Source of the DNA: an uncultured Collinsella sp.
GTDB taxonomy: Bacteria; Actinomycetota; Coriobacteriia; Coriobacteriales; Coriobacteriaceae
DNA length: 41,132 nucleotides
Direction: 5' to 3'
Assembly: GCA_958427975.1 (NCBI GenBank)
Contig: CAUAEH010000013.1
Location: forward strand, 1 to 41,132
In this document: positions 9,035 through 16,002 of the stretch, piece after piece
Numbering within the stretch: position 1 is the first letter of the stretch
How the letters are laid out: the number at the start of each line of letters is the position of its first letter
The notes under the pieces: generated by a model
What the model saw: only the letters and a program-made list of their open reading frames with translations
Told to the model about the DNA's origin: nothing
The model's database searches: none
Program-made: the position numbers and the translations under genes

Positions 9035-9352
9035 ATGACGGCAGAAGAGATTCAGCTTCAGAGTTTTCAGATCATTGCAGGCGTCGGTTGCGCGCGCAGC
9101 TGCTATATCGATGCGATTCATCTAGCTCGTGACGGCAAGTTCGAAGAGGCCGAGGCAAAGATCACGGAAGGCCAGCAGCACTATGCCGAGGGCCACGCTG
9201 CCCATGGTGGCCTTGTCCAGCAGACTGCCGCCGGCGAGGACCTGAGCATCGATCTTTTGGTCGTCCATGCCGAGGATCAGCTGATGAGCGCCGAGGGCTT
9301 TGGCATCCTTGCCAAGGAGTTCGTGGACGTCTATCGCAAGATGGGCGCGTAG
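9035..9352 (+). CDS. PTS EIIA, lactose/cellobiose family
   Basis: A 105-residue EIIA of the Lac family. The phosphorylated histidine is His78 in LLVVHAEDQLM, the same position as in classical lactose EIIA. The ATG at 9035 lies 2 nt after the EIIB stop; the longer open frame beginning at 8924 only overlaps EIIB. It takes phosphate from HPr and completes the transporter. It is the last gene of the operon before a terminator at 9443. Confidence 0.93.
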   Translation: MTAEEIQLQSFQIIAGVGCARSCYIDAIHLARDGKFEEAEAKITEGQQHYAEGHAAHGGLVQQTAAGEDLSIDLLVVHAEDQLMSAEGFGILAKEFVDVYRKMGA

Positions 9353-9417
9353 CCACGGACTTTGCTGCCGGCTTATCACCGTGGGTGGTGTACTCGCGGT
9401 AACAGGGCGGTGTTGAT

Positions 9418-9632
9418 TCGTTTACATACATGTGCGGATAGGGAGGGCCCTTCGGGGCCCTCTTTTGTTCCCCTTGTATGTTCAGTTTGTTTACATACCG
9501 TTTAGGCTCATTTCTCTACCGTTTACGGGTATTTCGCGTTAAACTTCTAAACAGAAGAGTAAAACATTTAGTAAACAGAACAAAACGAAACATGCGTCTG
9601 TTTACTGAACATGTGATTAGGGGAGGACGTAC
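9418..9632 (+). promoter_or_regulatory. Regulatory region of the isomerase-transketolase operon
   Basis: The gap is AT-rich and crowded with GTTTAC/GTAAAC words (9420, 9489, 9521, 9571, 9600). ATGTTCAG (9478) and GTTTAC (9489) are mirrored by GTTTAC (9600) and CTGAACAT (9605), giving a large interrupted inverted repeat. CTAAACAGAAGAGTAAA at 9547-9563 matches 16 of 17 bases, inverted, with the promoter of LacI 1. The ribosome site AGGGGAGG at 9619-9626 serves the ATG at 9633. Likely an operator array; exact -35/-10 boxes are not clear. Confidence 0.55.
9443..9468 (+). terminator. Rho-independent terminator after the PTS operon
   Basis: GAGGGCCC, a TTCG loop and GGGCCCTC form a perfect 8-bp stem followed by TTTTGTT. 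This is a strong terminator separating the PTS operon from the isomerase operon. Confidence 0.88.
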
Positions 9633-11033
9633 ATGGACAAGATCAAGCTCGGCTTTGTGCCCACGCGCCGCAGTATCTTTAGCGCGCCGGACGCAATCAA
9701 GTATCGCGGCCTGACGGCTGATCGCCTGCGCGAGATCGGCGTCGACATCGTGGACATCGACGACATCAATGACGAGGGCCTGCTGTTCGACGACAGCCAT
9801 ATCGAGCCTATCGTCAAGAAGTTCCGTGCCGAGGGCGTCGACGGCATCATGCTGTGCCACGCCAACTTTGGCACCGAGTACGTTTGTGCTCGCCTTGCCC
9901 GCGAACTCGGCCTGCCCGTGCTGCTCTGGGGCCCGCGCGACGAGCGCCCCGAGCCCGACGGCACGCGCCTGCGCGATAGCCAGTGCGGCCTGTTCGCCAC
10001 CGGCAAAGTCCTGCGCCGCTTCCAGGTGCCCTTTACCTACATGACCAACTGCCGCCTGACCGATCCCGAGTTCGAGCGCGGCGTCTGGGACTTTTTGGCC
10101 GTGTGCAACGTGGTCAAGACCTTCAAGCGCACCCGCATCCTGCAGATGGCCACCCGCCCGTTCGATTTCTGGTCGACCATGTGCAACGAGGGCGAGCTGC
10201 TCGAGAAGTTCAACATCCAGCTTTCGCCCATTCCCATGACCGAGCTTGTCCAGGCCGTGCGTGACGCCCAGGCCGACGAGCGGGCCATGGCCGCCATGCT
10301 TGCCCACATCAACGACAGCTTTGAGATCTGCATCCCCGAGGACAAGGTCCCCGCGGTCGCCGGTCTTGCCATCGCCATGAAGCGCCTGGTGGAGAAGTAT
10401 GGCTGCAACGCCGGTGCCATTCAGTGCTGGAACGCTCTGCAGGACGAGCTGGGCATTATGCCCTGCGCCGCCAACGCCATCCTCAACGAGATGGGCATCC
10501 CTATCGTATGCGAGACCGATATCCACGGTGCCATCACCGCTCTGATGGTCGAGGCCGCCGACCTGGGCCGTCACCGCGGCATGTTCGCCGACTGGACCGT
10601 GCGCCATCCCGACAATGAGAACGGTGAGCTGCTGCAGCATTGCGGCCCCTGGCCCTGCAGCTGCGCGGCCGTCAAGCCCAAGCTCACCTACCCGCTGGCT
10701 TTCGATCACCCCGGTGCGCTGACGGCCGAGGCCAAGCACGGCGACCTTACCCTTGCCCGCTTTGACGGCGACAACGGCGAGTACTCGCTGCTGCTGGGCA
10801 ACGCCCGCGGCATCGACGGCCCGGCCGGCATGGGCACCTATCTGTGGGTCGAGGTCGACAACCTCAAGCGCCTCGAGGCCAAGATTGTCGAGGGTCCCTA
10901 CATCCACCACTGCGTCGCTATTCACGCCAACGTGGTGCCGGTGCTCTACGAGGCGTGCAAGTACATCGGCATTGTCCCCGACCTGTACGATCCCATCGAA
11001 GAAGACGTCAAAGCTTACCTGCGAGGAGAGTAG
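9633..11033 (+). CDS. L-fucose/L-arabinose isomerase family protein
   Basis: A 466-residue cytosolic sugar isomerase of the FucI/AraA fold. Likely metal and catalytic residues are Glu294 (IVCETDIHGA), Asp320 (MFADW) and a histidine of the HHCVAIH segment (His425, 426 or 431); the Glu-Asp spacing of 26 fits the fold. Such enzymes interconvert aldoses and ketoses using a divalent metal. It heads an operon with split transketolase genes. A known apiose route uses an isomerase that makes D-apulose, so this protein may fill that step, although it belongs to a different fold family from the characterised apiose isomerase as I recall it. Other pentoses or fucose-like sugars remain possible. Confidence 0.82.
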   Translation: MDKIKLGFVPTRRSIFSAPDAIKYRGLTADRLREIGVDIVDIDDINDEGLLFDDSHIEPIVKKFRAEGVDGIMLCHANFGTEYVCARLARELGLPVLLWGPRDERPEPDGTRLRDSQCGLFATGKVLRRFQVPFTYMTNCRLTDPEFERGVWDFLAVCNVVKTFKRTRILQMATRPFDFWSTMCNEGELLEKFNIQLSPIPMTELVQAVRDAQADERAMAAMLAHINDSFEICIPEDKVPAVAGLAIAMKRLVEKYGCNAGAIQCWNALQDELGIMPCAANAILNEMGIPIVCETDIHGAITALMVEAADLGRHRGMFADWTVRHPDNENGELLQHCGPWPCSCAAVKPKLTYPLAFDHPGALTAEAKHGDLTLARFDGDNGEYSLLLGNARGIDGPAGMGTYLWVEVDNLKRLEAKIVEGPYIHHCVAIHANVVPVLYEACKYIGIVPDLYDPIEEDVKAYLRGE

Positions 11034-11035
11034 AA

Positions 11036-11872
11036 ATGGCAACTATCGAAGAGCTTGAATCCCTGCGTTGGGACCTTCGCCGCGATTGCGTCGATATCAT
11101 CATGGCTGGCGCCGGCGGGCACATCGGCGGCGACATGTCGGTCATCGATGCCCTCATGACCCTCTACGCCAACCACCTCAACATTTCTCCCGAGACCGTC
11201 GACGATCCCAACCGCGATCGCTTCGTGCTCTCCAAGGGCCACGCCATGGAGGCCTACTACGCGGTGCTCTGCCACGAGAGCTATCTTGACCTCGATGACG
11301 TCAAGGCCCGCTTCTCCAAGTTCGGCAGCCCCTACATCGGCCACCCCAACAACAAGCTCAAGGGCATCGAGATGAACTCGGGCTCGCTGGGTCACGGCCT
11401 GCCCGTGGCCGTCGGGATGGCGCTTGCCGGCAAGATGGATGGCCGCGATTACCGCGTCTACACCATCATGGGCGACGGCGAGCTTGCCGAGGGCTCGGTC
11501 TGGGAGGGCGCCATGAGCGGTGGCAACTACCAGCTCGATAACCTGTGCGCGCTCGTAGACCGCAACCGCCTGCAGATCAGCGGCAGCACCGAGGACGTTA
11601 TGAAACAGGACTCGCAGGAGGAGCGCTGGGCCGCCTTCGGCTGGAACGTGCTTTCCATTCCGGGCAACGACGTCCGGGCCATCGACGCCGCGCTGACGCT
11701 TGCGGCCGAGACCTGCGGCAAGCCAACGGTCATCATCCTCAACACGGTGAAGGGCTATGGCTCGCCCGTTATGGAGGACAAGGCCGCCTGGCATCATCAC
11801 CTGCCCAATGATGAGGAATATGCCCAGATCATCGCCGATTTCGCTGCCCATAAGGAGGCCATCAATGGCTAA
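11036..11872 (+). CDS. Transketolase, N-terminal (TPP-binding) subunit
   Basis: A 278-residue split transketolase subunit. It keeps the thiamine diphosphate/Mg motif GDGELAEGSVWEG followed by the NR segment, a GGHIGGDMS motif near residue 30 equivalent to the GHxG loop, and FVLSKGHAMEAYYAVL. It works with the C-terminal subunit encoded next. The ATG lies 2 nt after the isomerase stop, with GGAGAG upstream, so translation is coupled. In an apiose pathway this pair (analogous to AptA/AptB) would split apulose 4-phosphate onto an acceptor, giving dihydroxyacetone and xylulose 5-phosphate. A general pentose-phosphate role is the alternative. Confidence 0.9.
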   Translation: MATIEELESLRWDLRRDCVDIIMAGAGGHIGGDMSVIDALMTLYANHLNISPETVDDPNRDRFVLSKGHAMEAYYAVLCHESYLDLDDVKARFSKFGSPYIGHPNNKLKGIEMNSGSLGHGLPVAVGMALAGKMDGRDYRVYTIMGDGELAEGSVWEGAMSGGNYQLDNLCALVDRNRLQISGSTEDVMKQDSQEERWAAFGWNVLSIPGNDVRAIDAALTLAAETCGKPTVIILNTVKGYGSPVMEDKAAWHHHLPNDEEYAQIIADFAAHKEAING

Positions 11873-12806
11873 CAAGATCGCCAATCGCAAGGTTATCTGC
11901 GACACGCTGCTCGAGGCCGCGAAGACCGATAAGGATATCGTCGTCCTGTGCTCCGACTCCCGCGGCTCCGCATCGCTCACGCCGTTCTTTGATCAGTATC
12001 CCCAGCAGTCCGTCGAGGTCGGCATCGCCGAGCAGGACCTGGTGAGCATCGCCGCCGGCATGGCTTCGTGCGGCAAGAAGGCCTGGGCCGCCTCGCCGGC
12101 GTCCTTTGTGACCACGCGCTCGTATGAGCAGTGCAAGGTCGACGTCTCGTACTCCAACACCAATGTCAAGCTCATCGGCATCTCTGGCGGCGTGTCCTAT
12201 GGCGCCTTGGGCATGAGCCATCACTCCGCGCAGGATATCGCCGCCATGAGCGCGCTTCCCAACATGCGCGTGTACCTGCCGAGCGACCGCTTCCAGACTG
12301 CCAAGCTCGTACGGGCCCTGGTCGCCGACAACAAGCCGGCCTACATCCGCGTGGGCCGCAACCCGGTCGAGGACGTGTACACCGAGGATGAGTGCCCGTT
12401 CCAGATGGATCGCGCCACCTGGGTGCGCCGCGGCACCGATGTGACGCTCGTCGCTACCGGCGAGATGGTCCGCCATGCCGTGGACGCCGCCGACCTGCTG
12501 GCCGAGCAGGGCATCTCGGCAACGGTGCTCGACATGTATTGCGTCAAGCCGCTCGACGCCGAGGCTGTAATTGAGGCCGCCGGCGCCACGCGCGCCGTCG
12601 TGACCGTCGAGGAGCACAGCCCCTTCGGCGGCCTGGGCTCTATGGTCGCGCAGGTGGTGGGCGAGCATTGCCCGCGTCCGGTCAAGTGCCTCTCTCTGCC
12701 CGACGCGCCGGTCATCACCGGCACGAGCCCCGAGGTCTTTGCGCACTACGGTCTGACGGGTGCCGGAATCGCCAAGACCGTTGCCGAGTTCCTTCCCGCA
12801 GAGTAA
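11865..12806 (+). CDS. Transketolase, C-terminal (pyrimidine-binding) subunit
   Basis: A 313-residue partner of the preceding subunit. It has the cofactor-activating Glu in VEVGIAEQDLVSIAAGMA and the transketolase C-terminal domain (VTVEEHSPFGGLGSMVAQVV). Its ATG overlaps the upstream stop by 8 nt, and TAAGGAGG at 11851-11858 serves as the ribosome site; the longer frame from 11757 overlaps the upstream gene and is rejected. Overlap means equal production of both halves. A terminator follows at 12809. Confidence 0.9.
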   Translation: MANKIANRKVICDTLLEAAKTDKDIVVLCSDSRGSASLTPFFDQYPQQSVEVGIAEQDLVSIAAGMASCGKKAWAASPASFVTTRSYEQCKVDVSYSNTNVKLIGISGGVSYGALGMSHHSAQDIAAMSALPNMRVYLPSDRFQTAKLVRALVADNKPAYIRVGRNPVEDVYTEDECPFQMDRATWVRRGTDVTLVATGEMVRHAVDAADLLAEQGISATVLDMYCVKPLDAEAVIEAAGATRAVVTVEEHSPFGGLGSMVAQVVGEHCPRPVKCLSLPDAPVITGTSPEVFAHYGLTGAGIAKTVAEFLPAE

Positions 12807-12808
12807 TT

Positions 12809-12850
12809 GGAATGTGACAAAGGGACCGTCCCTTTGTCACATTCCGTTTT
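12809..12850 (+). terminator. 17-bp hairpin terminator after transketolase
   Basis: A perfect 17-bp stem with a CCG loop runs from 12809 to 12845, starting GGAATGTGACAAAGGGA, followed by GTTTT. A diverged relative with the same TGTGACA...GGGACC core lies at 36901-36935 between nadA and nadB, so it belongs to a repeat family. Confidence 0.75.
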
Positions 12851-12895
12851 CGTCGGGTTTAAGTTTTTGAATCGGCGGGGGAAACAGGAGAGTAC

Positions 12896-14386
12896 ATGAG
12901 TAAATACATCATCGGAATCGATCAATCCACGCAGGGCACCAAGGCGCTGCTGGTGGACGAGGGCGGCCATTTGATTCATCGTGCTGATCGCTCGCATCGC
13001 CAGATTGTCAACGAGGCCGGCTGGGTGAGCCATGATCCGGCCGAGATTGCCGCCAATGTGCTGGTCGTAGCGCGTGCCGTGGTGGAGGAGACCGGGGTCG
13101 ACCCGGCCGACGTCGCCGGCATTGGCATCTCCAACCAGCGCGAGACCACCGTTGCCTGGAACCGCACGACGGGCGAGCCGCTGTGCGACGCCGTGGTGTG
13201 GCAGTGCGCCCGCGCCCGCGAGCTGTGCGACGAGCTGGCTGCGCGCGAGGGTGTGGCCGAGCTGGTGCGTGGCACGACAGGTCTGGTGCTCTCGCCCTAC
13301 TACCCGGCTGGCAAGATGGCCTGGATCCTCGCGAACGTTCCTGCGGCTGCTGAGGCCGCGGCAGCGGGCGAGCTGTGCCTGGGCACCATCGATGCCTGGG
13401 TGGTCTGGACGCTCACGGGCGGCGCGGAGTTCCGCTGCGACTGGTCCAACGCCAGCCGCACGCAGCTCTTTGACCTGTGCCGTGGCTGCTGGAGCGAGCC
13501 GGTGTGCGAGGCCTTTGGCGTTGACGTGGCCTGCCTGCCGCAGGTGACCGATTCCGATGGCCTGTTCGGCACGACGGACCTGGGCGGCTTTTTGCCGGCA
13601 CCCGTGCCCATTCACGGCGTGCTGGGCGACAGCCACGCGGCCTTGTTCGCGCAGGGCTGCCACAGCCGCGGTATGGCCAAGGCGACCTATGGCACCGGCA
13701 GCTCGGTCATGATGAACGTCGGCGACGAGTTCGTTGCCAGCTCGCACGGGCTTTCGAGCTCGCTCGCATGGCGTATGGACGGCGTGACCGAGTATGTACT
13801 CGAGGGCAACGTGAGCTACGCCGGCGCCGTCAAGACGTGGCTGCGCGACGATCTGGAGCTCATCAATAACCCCGAGGAGGTTACCGACCTGTGCTACGCC
13901 GCCAATCCGGCGAGCCGCGTCTACTTTGTGCCGGCGTTTACCGGTTTGGGCGCGCCGCACTGGGCGAGTGACGCCGAGGGCTGCGTTTTTGGCATGACGC
14001 GCACCACGGGTCGCGCGGAGTTCGTGAAGGCCGCCGACGAGTCGATCGCCTATCAGATCTTTGACGTGATCGATGCGATGGTCGAGGATTCGGGCGCGGC
14101 GCTGGCCGAGCTTCGTGTTGACGGCGGCCCCACGCGCGACGCGTACCTGATGCAGTTTGAGAGCGACTTGGTTGGCTCGCCCATCCGCATCGCGAGCAAC
14201 GACGAGATGAGCGGCCTGGGTGCGGCCTGGGCCTGCGGCATTGCGCTGGGCATGTACGCGCGCGATGTCGTCGACGTCTACGGCGCCCGCGGCATCGTGG
14301 AGCCCGCAATGCCCGCCGACGAGCGCGCCAAAAAGATCGCCGGCTGGCGTCACGCCGTAGCCGCCACCATCTCGTACACTGCCTAG
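12896..14386 (+). CDS. Glycerol-kinase-type FGGY carbohydrate kinase
   Basis: A 496-residue FGGY kinase aligned end to end with E. coli GlpK. The residues that hold glycerol in GlpK are kept at the same positions: Arg82, Glu83 (SNQRETT), Trp102, Tyr135 and Asp245 (GDSHAALF). The residue after Asp245 is Ser where GlpK has Gln246, and the phosphate loop is DQSTQGTKA rather than DQGTTSSRA. It could be a true glycerol or dihydroxyacetone kinase, or an apulose kinase in which the branched hydroxymethyl group sits as glycerol does. It has its own ribosome site (CAGGAGAG) and lies between two terminators, just after the transketolase pair. Confidence 0.85.
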   Translation: MSKYIIGIDQSTQGTKALLVDEGGHLIHRADRSHRQIVNEAGWVSHDPAEIAANVLVVARAVVEETGVDPADVAGIGISNQRETTVAWNRTTGEPLCDAVVWQCARARELCDELAAREGVAELVRGTTGLVLSPYYPAGKMAWILANVPAAAEAAAAGELCLGTIDAWVVWTLTGGAEFRCDWSNASRTQLFDLCRGCWSEPVCEAFGVDVACLPQVTDSDGLFGTTDLGGFLPAPVPIHGVLGDSHAALFAQGCHSRGMAKATYGTGSSVMMNVGDEFVASSHGLSSSLAWRMDGVTEYVLEGNVSYAGAVKTWLRDDLELINNPEEVTDLCYAANPASRVYFVPAFTGLGAPHWASDAEGCVFGMTRTTGRAEFVKAADESIAYQIFDVIDAMVEDSGAALAELRVDGGPTRDAYLMQFESDLVGSPIRIASNDEMSGLGAAWACGIALGMYARDVVDVYGARGIVEPAMPADERAKKIAGWRHAVAATISYTA

Positions 14387-14398
14387 CATGATTTTTCT

Positions 14399-14512
14399 GG
14401 GACGGGGATTAAAACTCATTGATTCTCGTCCCGGGTAGCTTATTTGGGACGGGGCTTTTTTGACTGGTATGATTGGTGCGACCATTCGAACCAGCTAAAA
14501 GAGCCCCGTCCC
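14399..14512 (+). terminator. Kinase terminator with competing GGGACGGGG arms
   Basis: TCTCGTCCC (14424-14432) pairs with GGGACGGGG (14446-14454) followed by CTTTTTT, a normal terminator. The same right arm can instead pair over 22 bp with CCAGCTAAAAGAGCCCCGTCCC-type sequence at 14491-14512, just upstream of luxS. A further GGGACGGGG copy at 14399 can pair with the 14424 arm. The region can therefore form mutually exclusive hairpins. Confidence 0.6.
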
Positions 14513-14537
14513 AATTTGACTATCGAGAGGATCTGCC

Positions 14538-15026
14538 ATGGAGCGTATCGCCAGCTTTTCCGTTGATCATCTGCTGCTTGAGCCCGGCGTGTATGTGAGC
14601 CGCATCGACTGCGATCCGGCGACCGGTGCTGCTGTCACCACGTTTGACCTGCGCCTGACCACGCCCAACAAGGAGCCGGTCATGAACACGGCCGAGTGCC
14701 ACACCATCGAGCACCTGGGCGCGACGTTCCTCCGCAATCATGCCGAGTGGTCGAGCCGCATTGTCTACTTTGGCCCCATGGGCTGCCGCACGGGCTTTTA
14801 CCTCGTCGTGTTTGGTGAGGTGACGAGCGAGGAGATTCTGCCGCTCGTACGTGAGCTGTTCGAGTTTGTCGCCGGCTTTGAGGGCGATGTTCCCGGTGCC
14901 GCTCCCGAGGAGTGCGGCAACTACCTAGACCAGAACCTTCCCATGGCTAACTGGCTCGCGCGCCGCTACCTCGACCGCGACCTGGCCGATATCGACGAGA
15001 AGCACCTGCACTATCAGCAGGCGTAA
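14538..15026 (+). CDS. luxS: S-ribosylhomocysteine lyase
   Basis: A 162-residue LuxS, the metalloenzyme that splits S-ribosylhomocysteine into homocysteine and the autoinducer-2 precursor. The metal ligands are His55 and His59 in HTIEHL and Cys126 in EECGNYL. The GCRTGFYL motif carries the catalytic Cys. Length is typical for the family. GAGAGGATCT precedes the ATG. It stands alone between two terminator structures. Confidence 0.97.
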   Translation: MERIASFSVDHLLLEPGVYVSRIDCDPATGAAVTTFDLRLTTPNKEPVMNTAECHTIEHLGATFLRNHAEWSSRIVYFGPMGCRTGFYLVVFGEVTSEEILPLVRELFEFVAGFEGDVPGAAPEECGNYLDQNLPMANWLARRYLDRDLADIDEKHLHYQQA

Positions 15027-15057
15027 GGCTGCTGACAGGAATAGCGTTTGCGCCAGA

Positions 15058-15087
15058 AGTGCTCCCGCTCTTTGTGGGGCGCTTTTT
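15058..15087 (+). terminator. Rho-independent terminator after luxS
   Basis: AGTGCTCCC pairs with GGGGCGCT (with two G-T pairs), then TTTTT. It ends the luxS transcript before the DUF4867 gene. Confidence 0.65.
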
Positions 15088-15161
15088 CATGCTGGGTGCT
15101 CAAAACGGAACGAGATAGTTCTAGAATGTTCATACTGTCACATAAACGAACAGGAGCGAGC

Positions 15162-15806
15162 ATGCATATCTACTCTGTATCAGATCCCGAGTTCAAATCT
15201 TATGGCCGCGTGTGGAACGACGTTCCGTCCAACCTGACCGCTCCGCTCGTCGGGGCGCTTTCCGCTACGCCCATCCCCGAGGGCAGCAAGTACGTAGCAA
15301 ACGCGCCGGAGCTCGAGGGCGTCAAGGATGCCGATAAGCTGGGCTTTCTCATGTTTGGCGGTCGTCCCTTCCAGCTCGGCTGGTGCAACGGCCACAACAC
15401 GCAGCTCAACTGCTTGGAGTATCATCGCGCCAGCGAATTCAACCTGGGCGCCCGCGACTTTATCCTGCTCGTGGCGCATCGCTGGGAGATCGAGGACGGC
15501 AAGCTCGACACTGCGTGCGTCAAGGCGTTCCGTGTGCCGGCGGGTACGGTCGTCGAGGTCTTCAACACCACGCTCCACTACACGCCCTGCATGGTCGACG
15601 AAGGCGGCTTCCAGGTGATGGTAGCGCTTCCCGCCGGCACCAACGGGCCGCGTCCCGAGACCGCGGCCGACATGCCTGCGGCCGGCGACAGCTACTGCTA
15701 CTGGAAGGCTGACAAGTGGGTCCTCTGCCACGCCGACAGCCCCAAGGCTGCCGAGGGCGGCTACGTAGGCCTCATTGGCAAAAACCTCGACATCACCGTG
15801 GACTAG
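15162..15806 (+). CDS. DUF4867 family protein
   Basis: A 214-residue protein recognised by the conserved DUF4867 segments GRPFQLGWCNGHNTQLNCLEYHRASE and a later TTLHYTPC (given in part). The family has no known biochemical role to me; conserved His, Cys and Glu residues and the predicted beta-rich content suggest a cupin-like metal or sugar site. The start at 15162 is chosen because CAGGAGCGAG lies just before it and homologues begin MxIYSVxDPEF; the longer frame from 15048 runs through the luxS terminator. A near-copy of its last 19 codons sits at 17169, beyond the neighbouring ATPase gene. Confidence 0.8.
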   Translation: MHIYSVSDPEFKSYGRVWNDVPSNLTAPLVGALSATPIPEGSKYVANAPELEGVKDADKLGFLMFGGRPFQLGWCNGHNTQLNCLEYHRASEFNLGARDFILLVAHRWEIEDGKLDTACVKAFRVPAGTVVEVFNTTLHYTPCMVDEGGFQVMVALPAGTNGPRPETAADMPAAGDSYCYWKADKWVLCHADSPKAAEGGYVGLIGKNLDITVD

Positions 15807-15813
15807 AATCTTC

Positions 15814-15952
15814 TGTCTCAATCTGTAACATCTAGCGGGCTAAATCGTCTCTACCTGTTACAGATTTAGACAAACTGCAGAGGGCTGCCCGAAAATCTCA
15901 ATCTGTAACACCAAGCCCGGTTTTGGCGGCCCAACTGTTACAGATCGAGACA
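15814..15952. repeat. Tandem pair of AATCTGTAACA hairpins
   Basis: The first hairpin pairs TGTCTCAATCTGTAACA (15814-15830) with 15856-15872 (one mismatch). The second pairs TCTCAATCTGTAACA (15896-15910) with 15936-15952 (one mismatch). The arms are nearly identical but the 25-nt loops are unrelated. They lie between the convergent DUF4867 and ATPase genes. Confidence 0.75.
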
Positions 15953-15965
15953 AACCGGGCCCAAT

Positions 15966-15998
15966 CCACCACAAAGGTGCCTGTCCCCATTGTGGTGG
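15966..15998. repeat. CCACCACAA hairpin repeat, copy 1
   Basis: CCACCACAA (15966) pairs with TTGTGGTGG (15990-15998) around a GGTGCCTGTCC loop. It lies 5 bp past the stop of the minus-strand ATPase gene. The same arms occur at 17302, 20735 and 23660; the loop here is in the orientation opposite to the last two. Confidence 0.75.
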
Positions 15999-16002
15999 CT
16001 GC

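Noticed and set aside
9478..9714. 78-codon open frame starting at 9478
   Set aside because: It lies across the AT-rich regulatory region and runs out of frame into the isomerase gene.
9516..11042. Minus-strand open frame of about 500 codons opposite the isomerase
   Set aside because: A shadow of the isomerase gene; repetitive His/Val/Gly composition and no motifs.
12746..14485. Minus-strand open frame of about 580 codons opposite the kinase
   Set aside because: It spans a terminator and mirrors the kinase gene; no conserved domain.
15814..15998. CRISPR array
   Set aside because: The repeats are inverted pairs with loops, only two tandem units, no regular spacer pattern and no cas genes.
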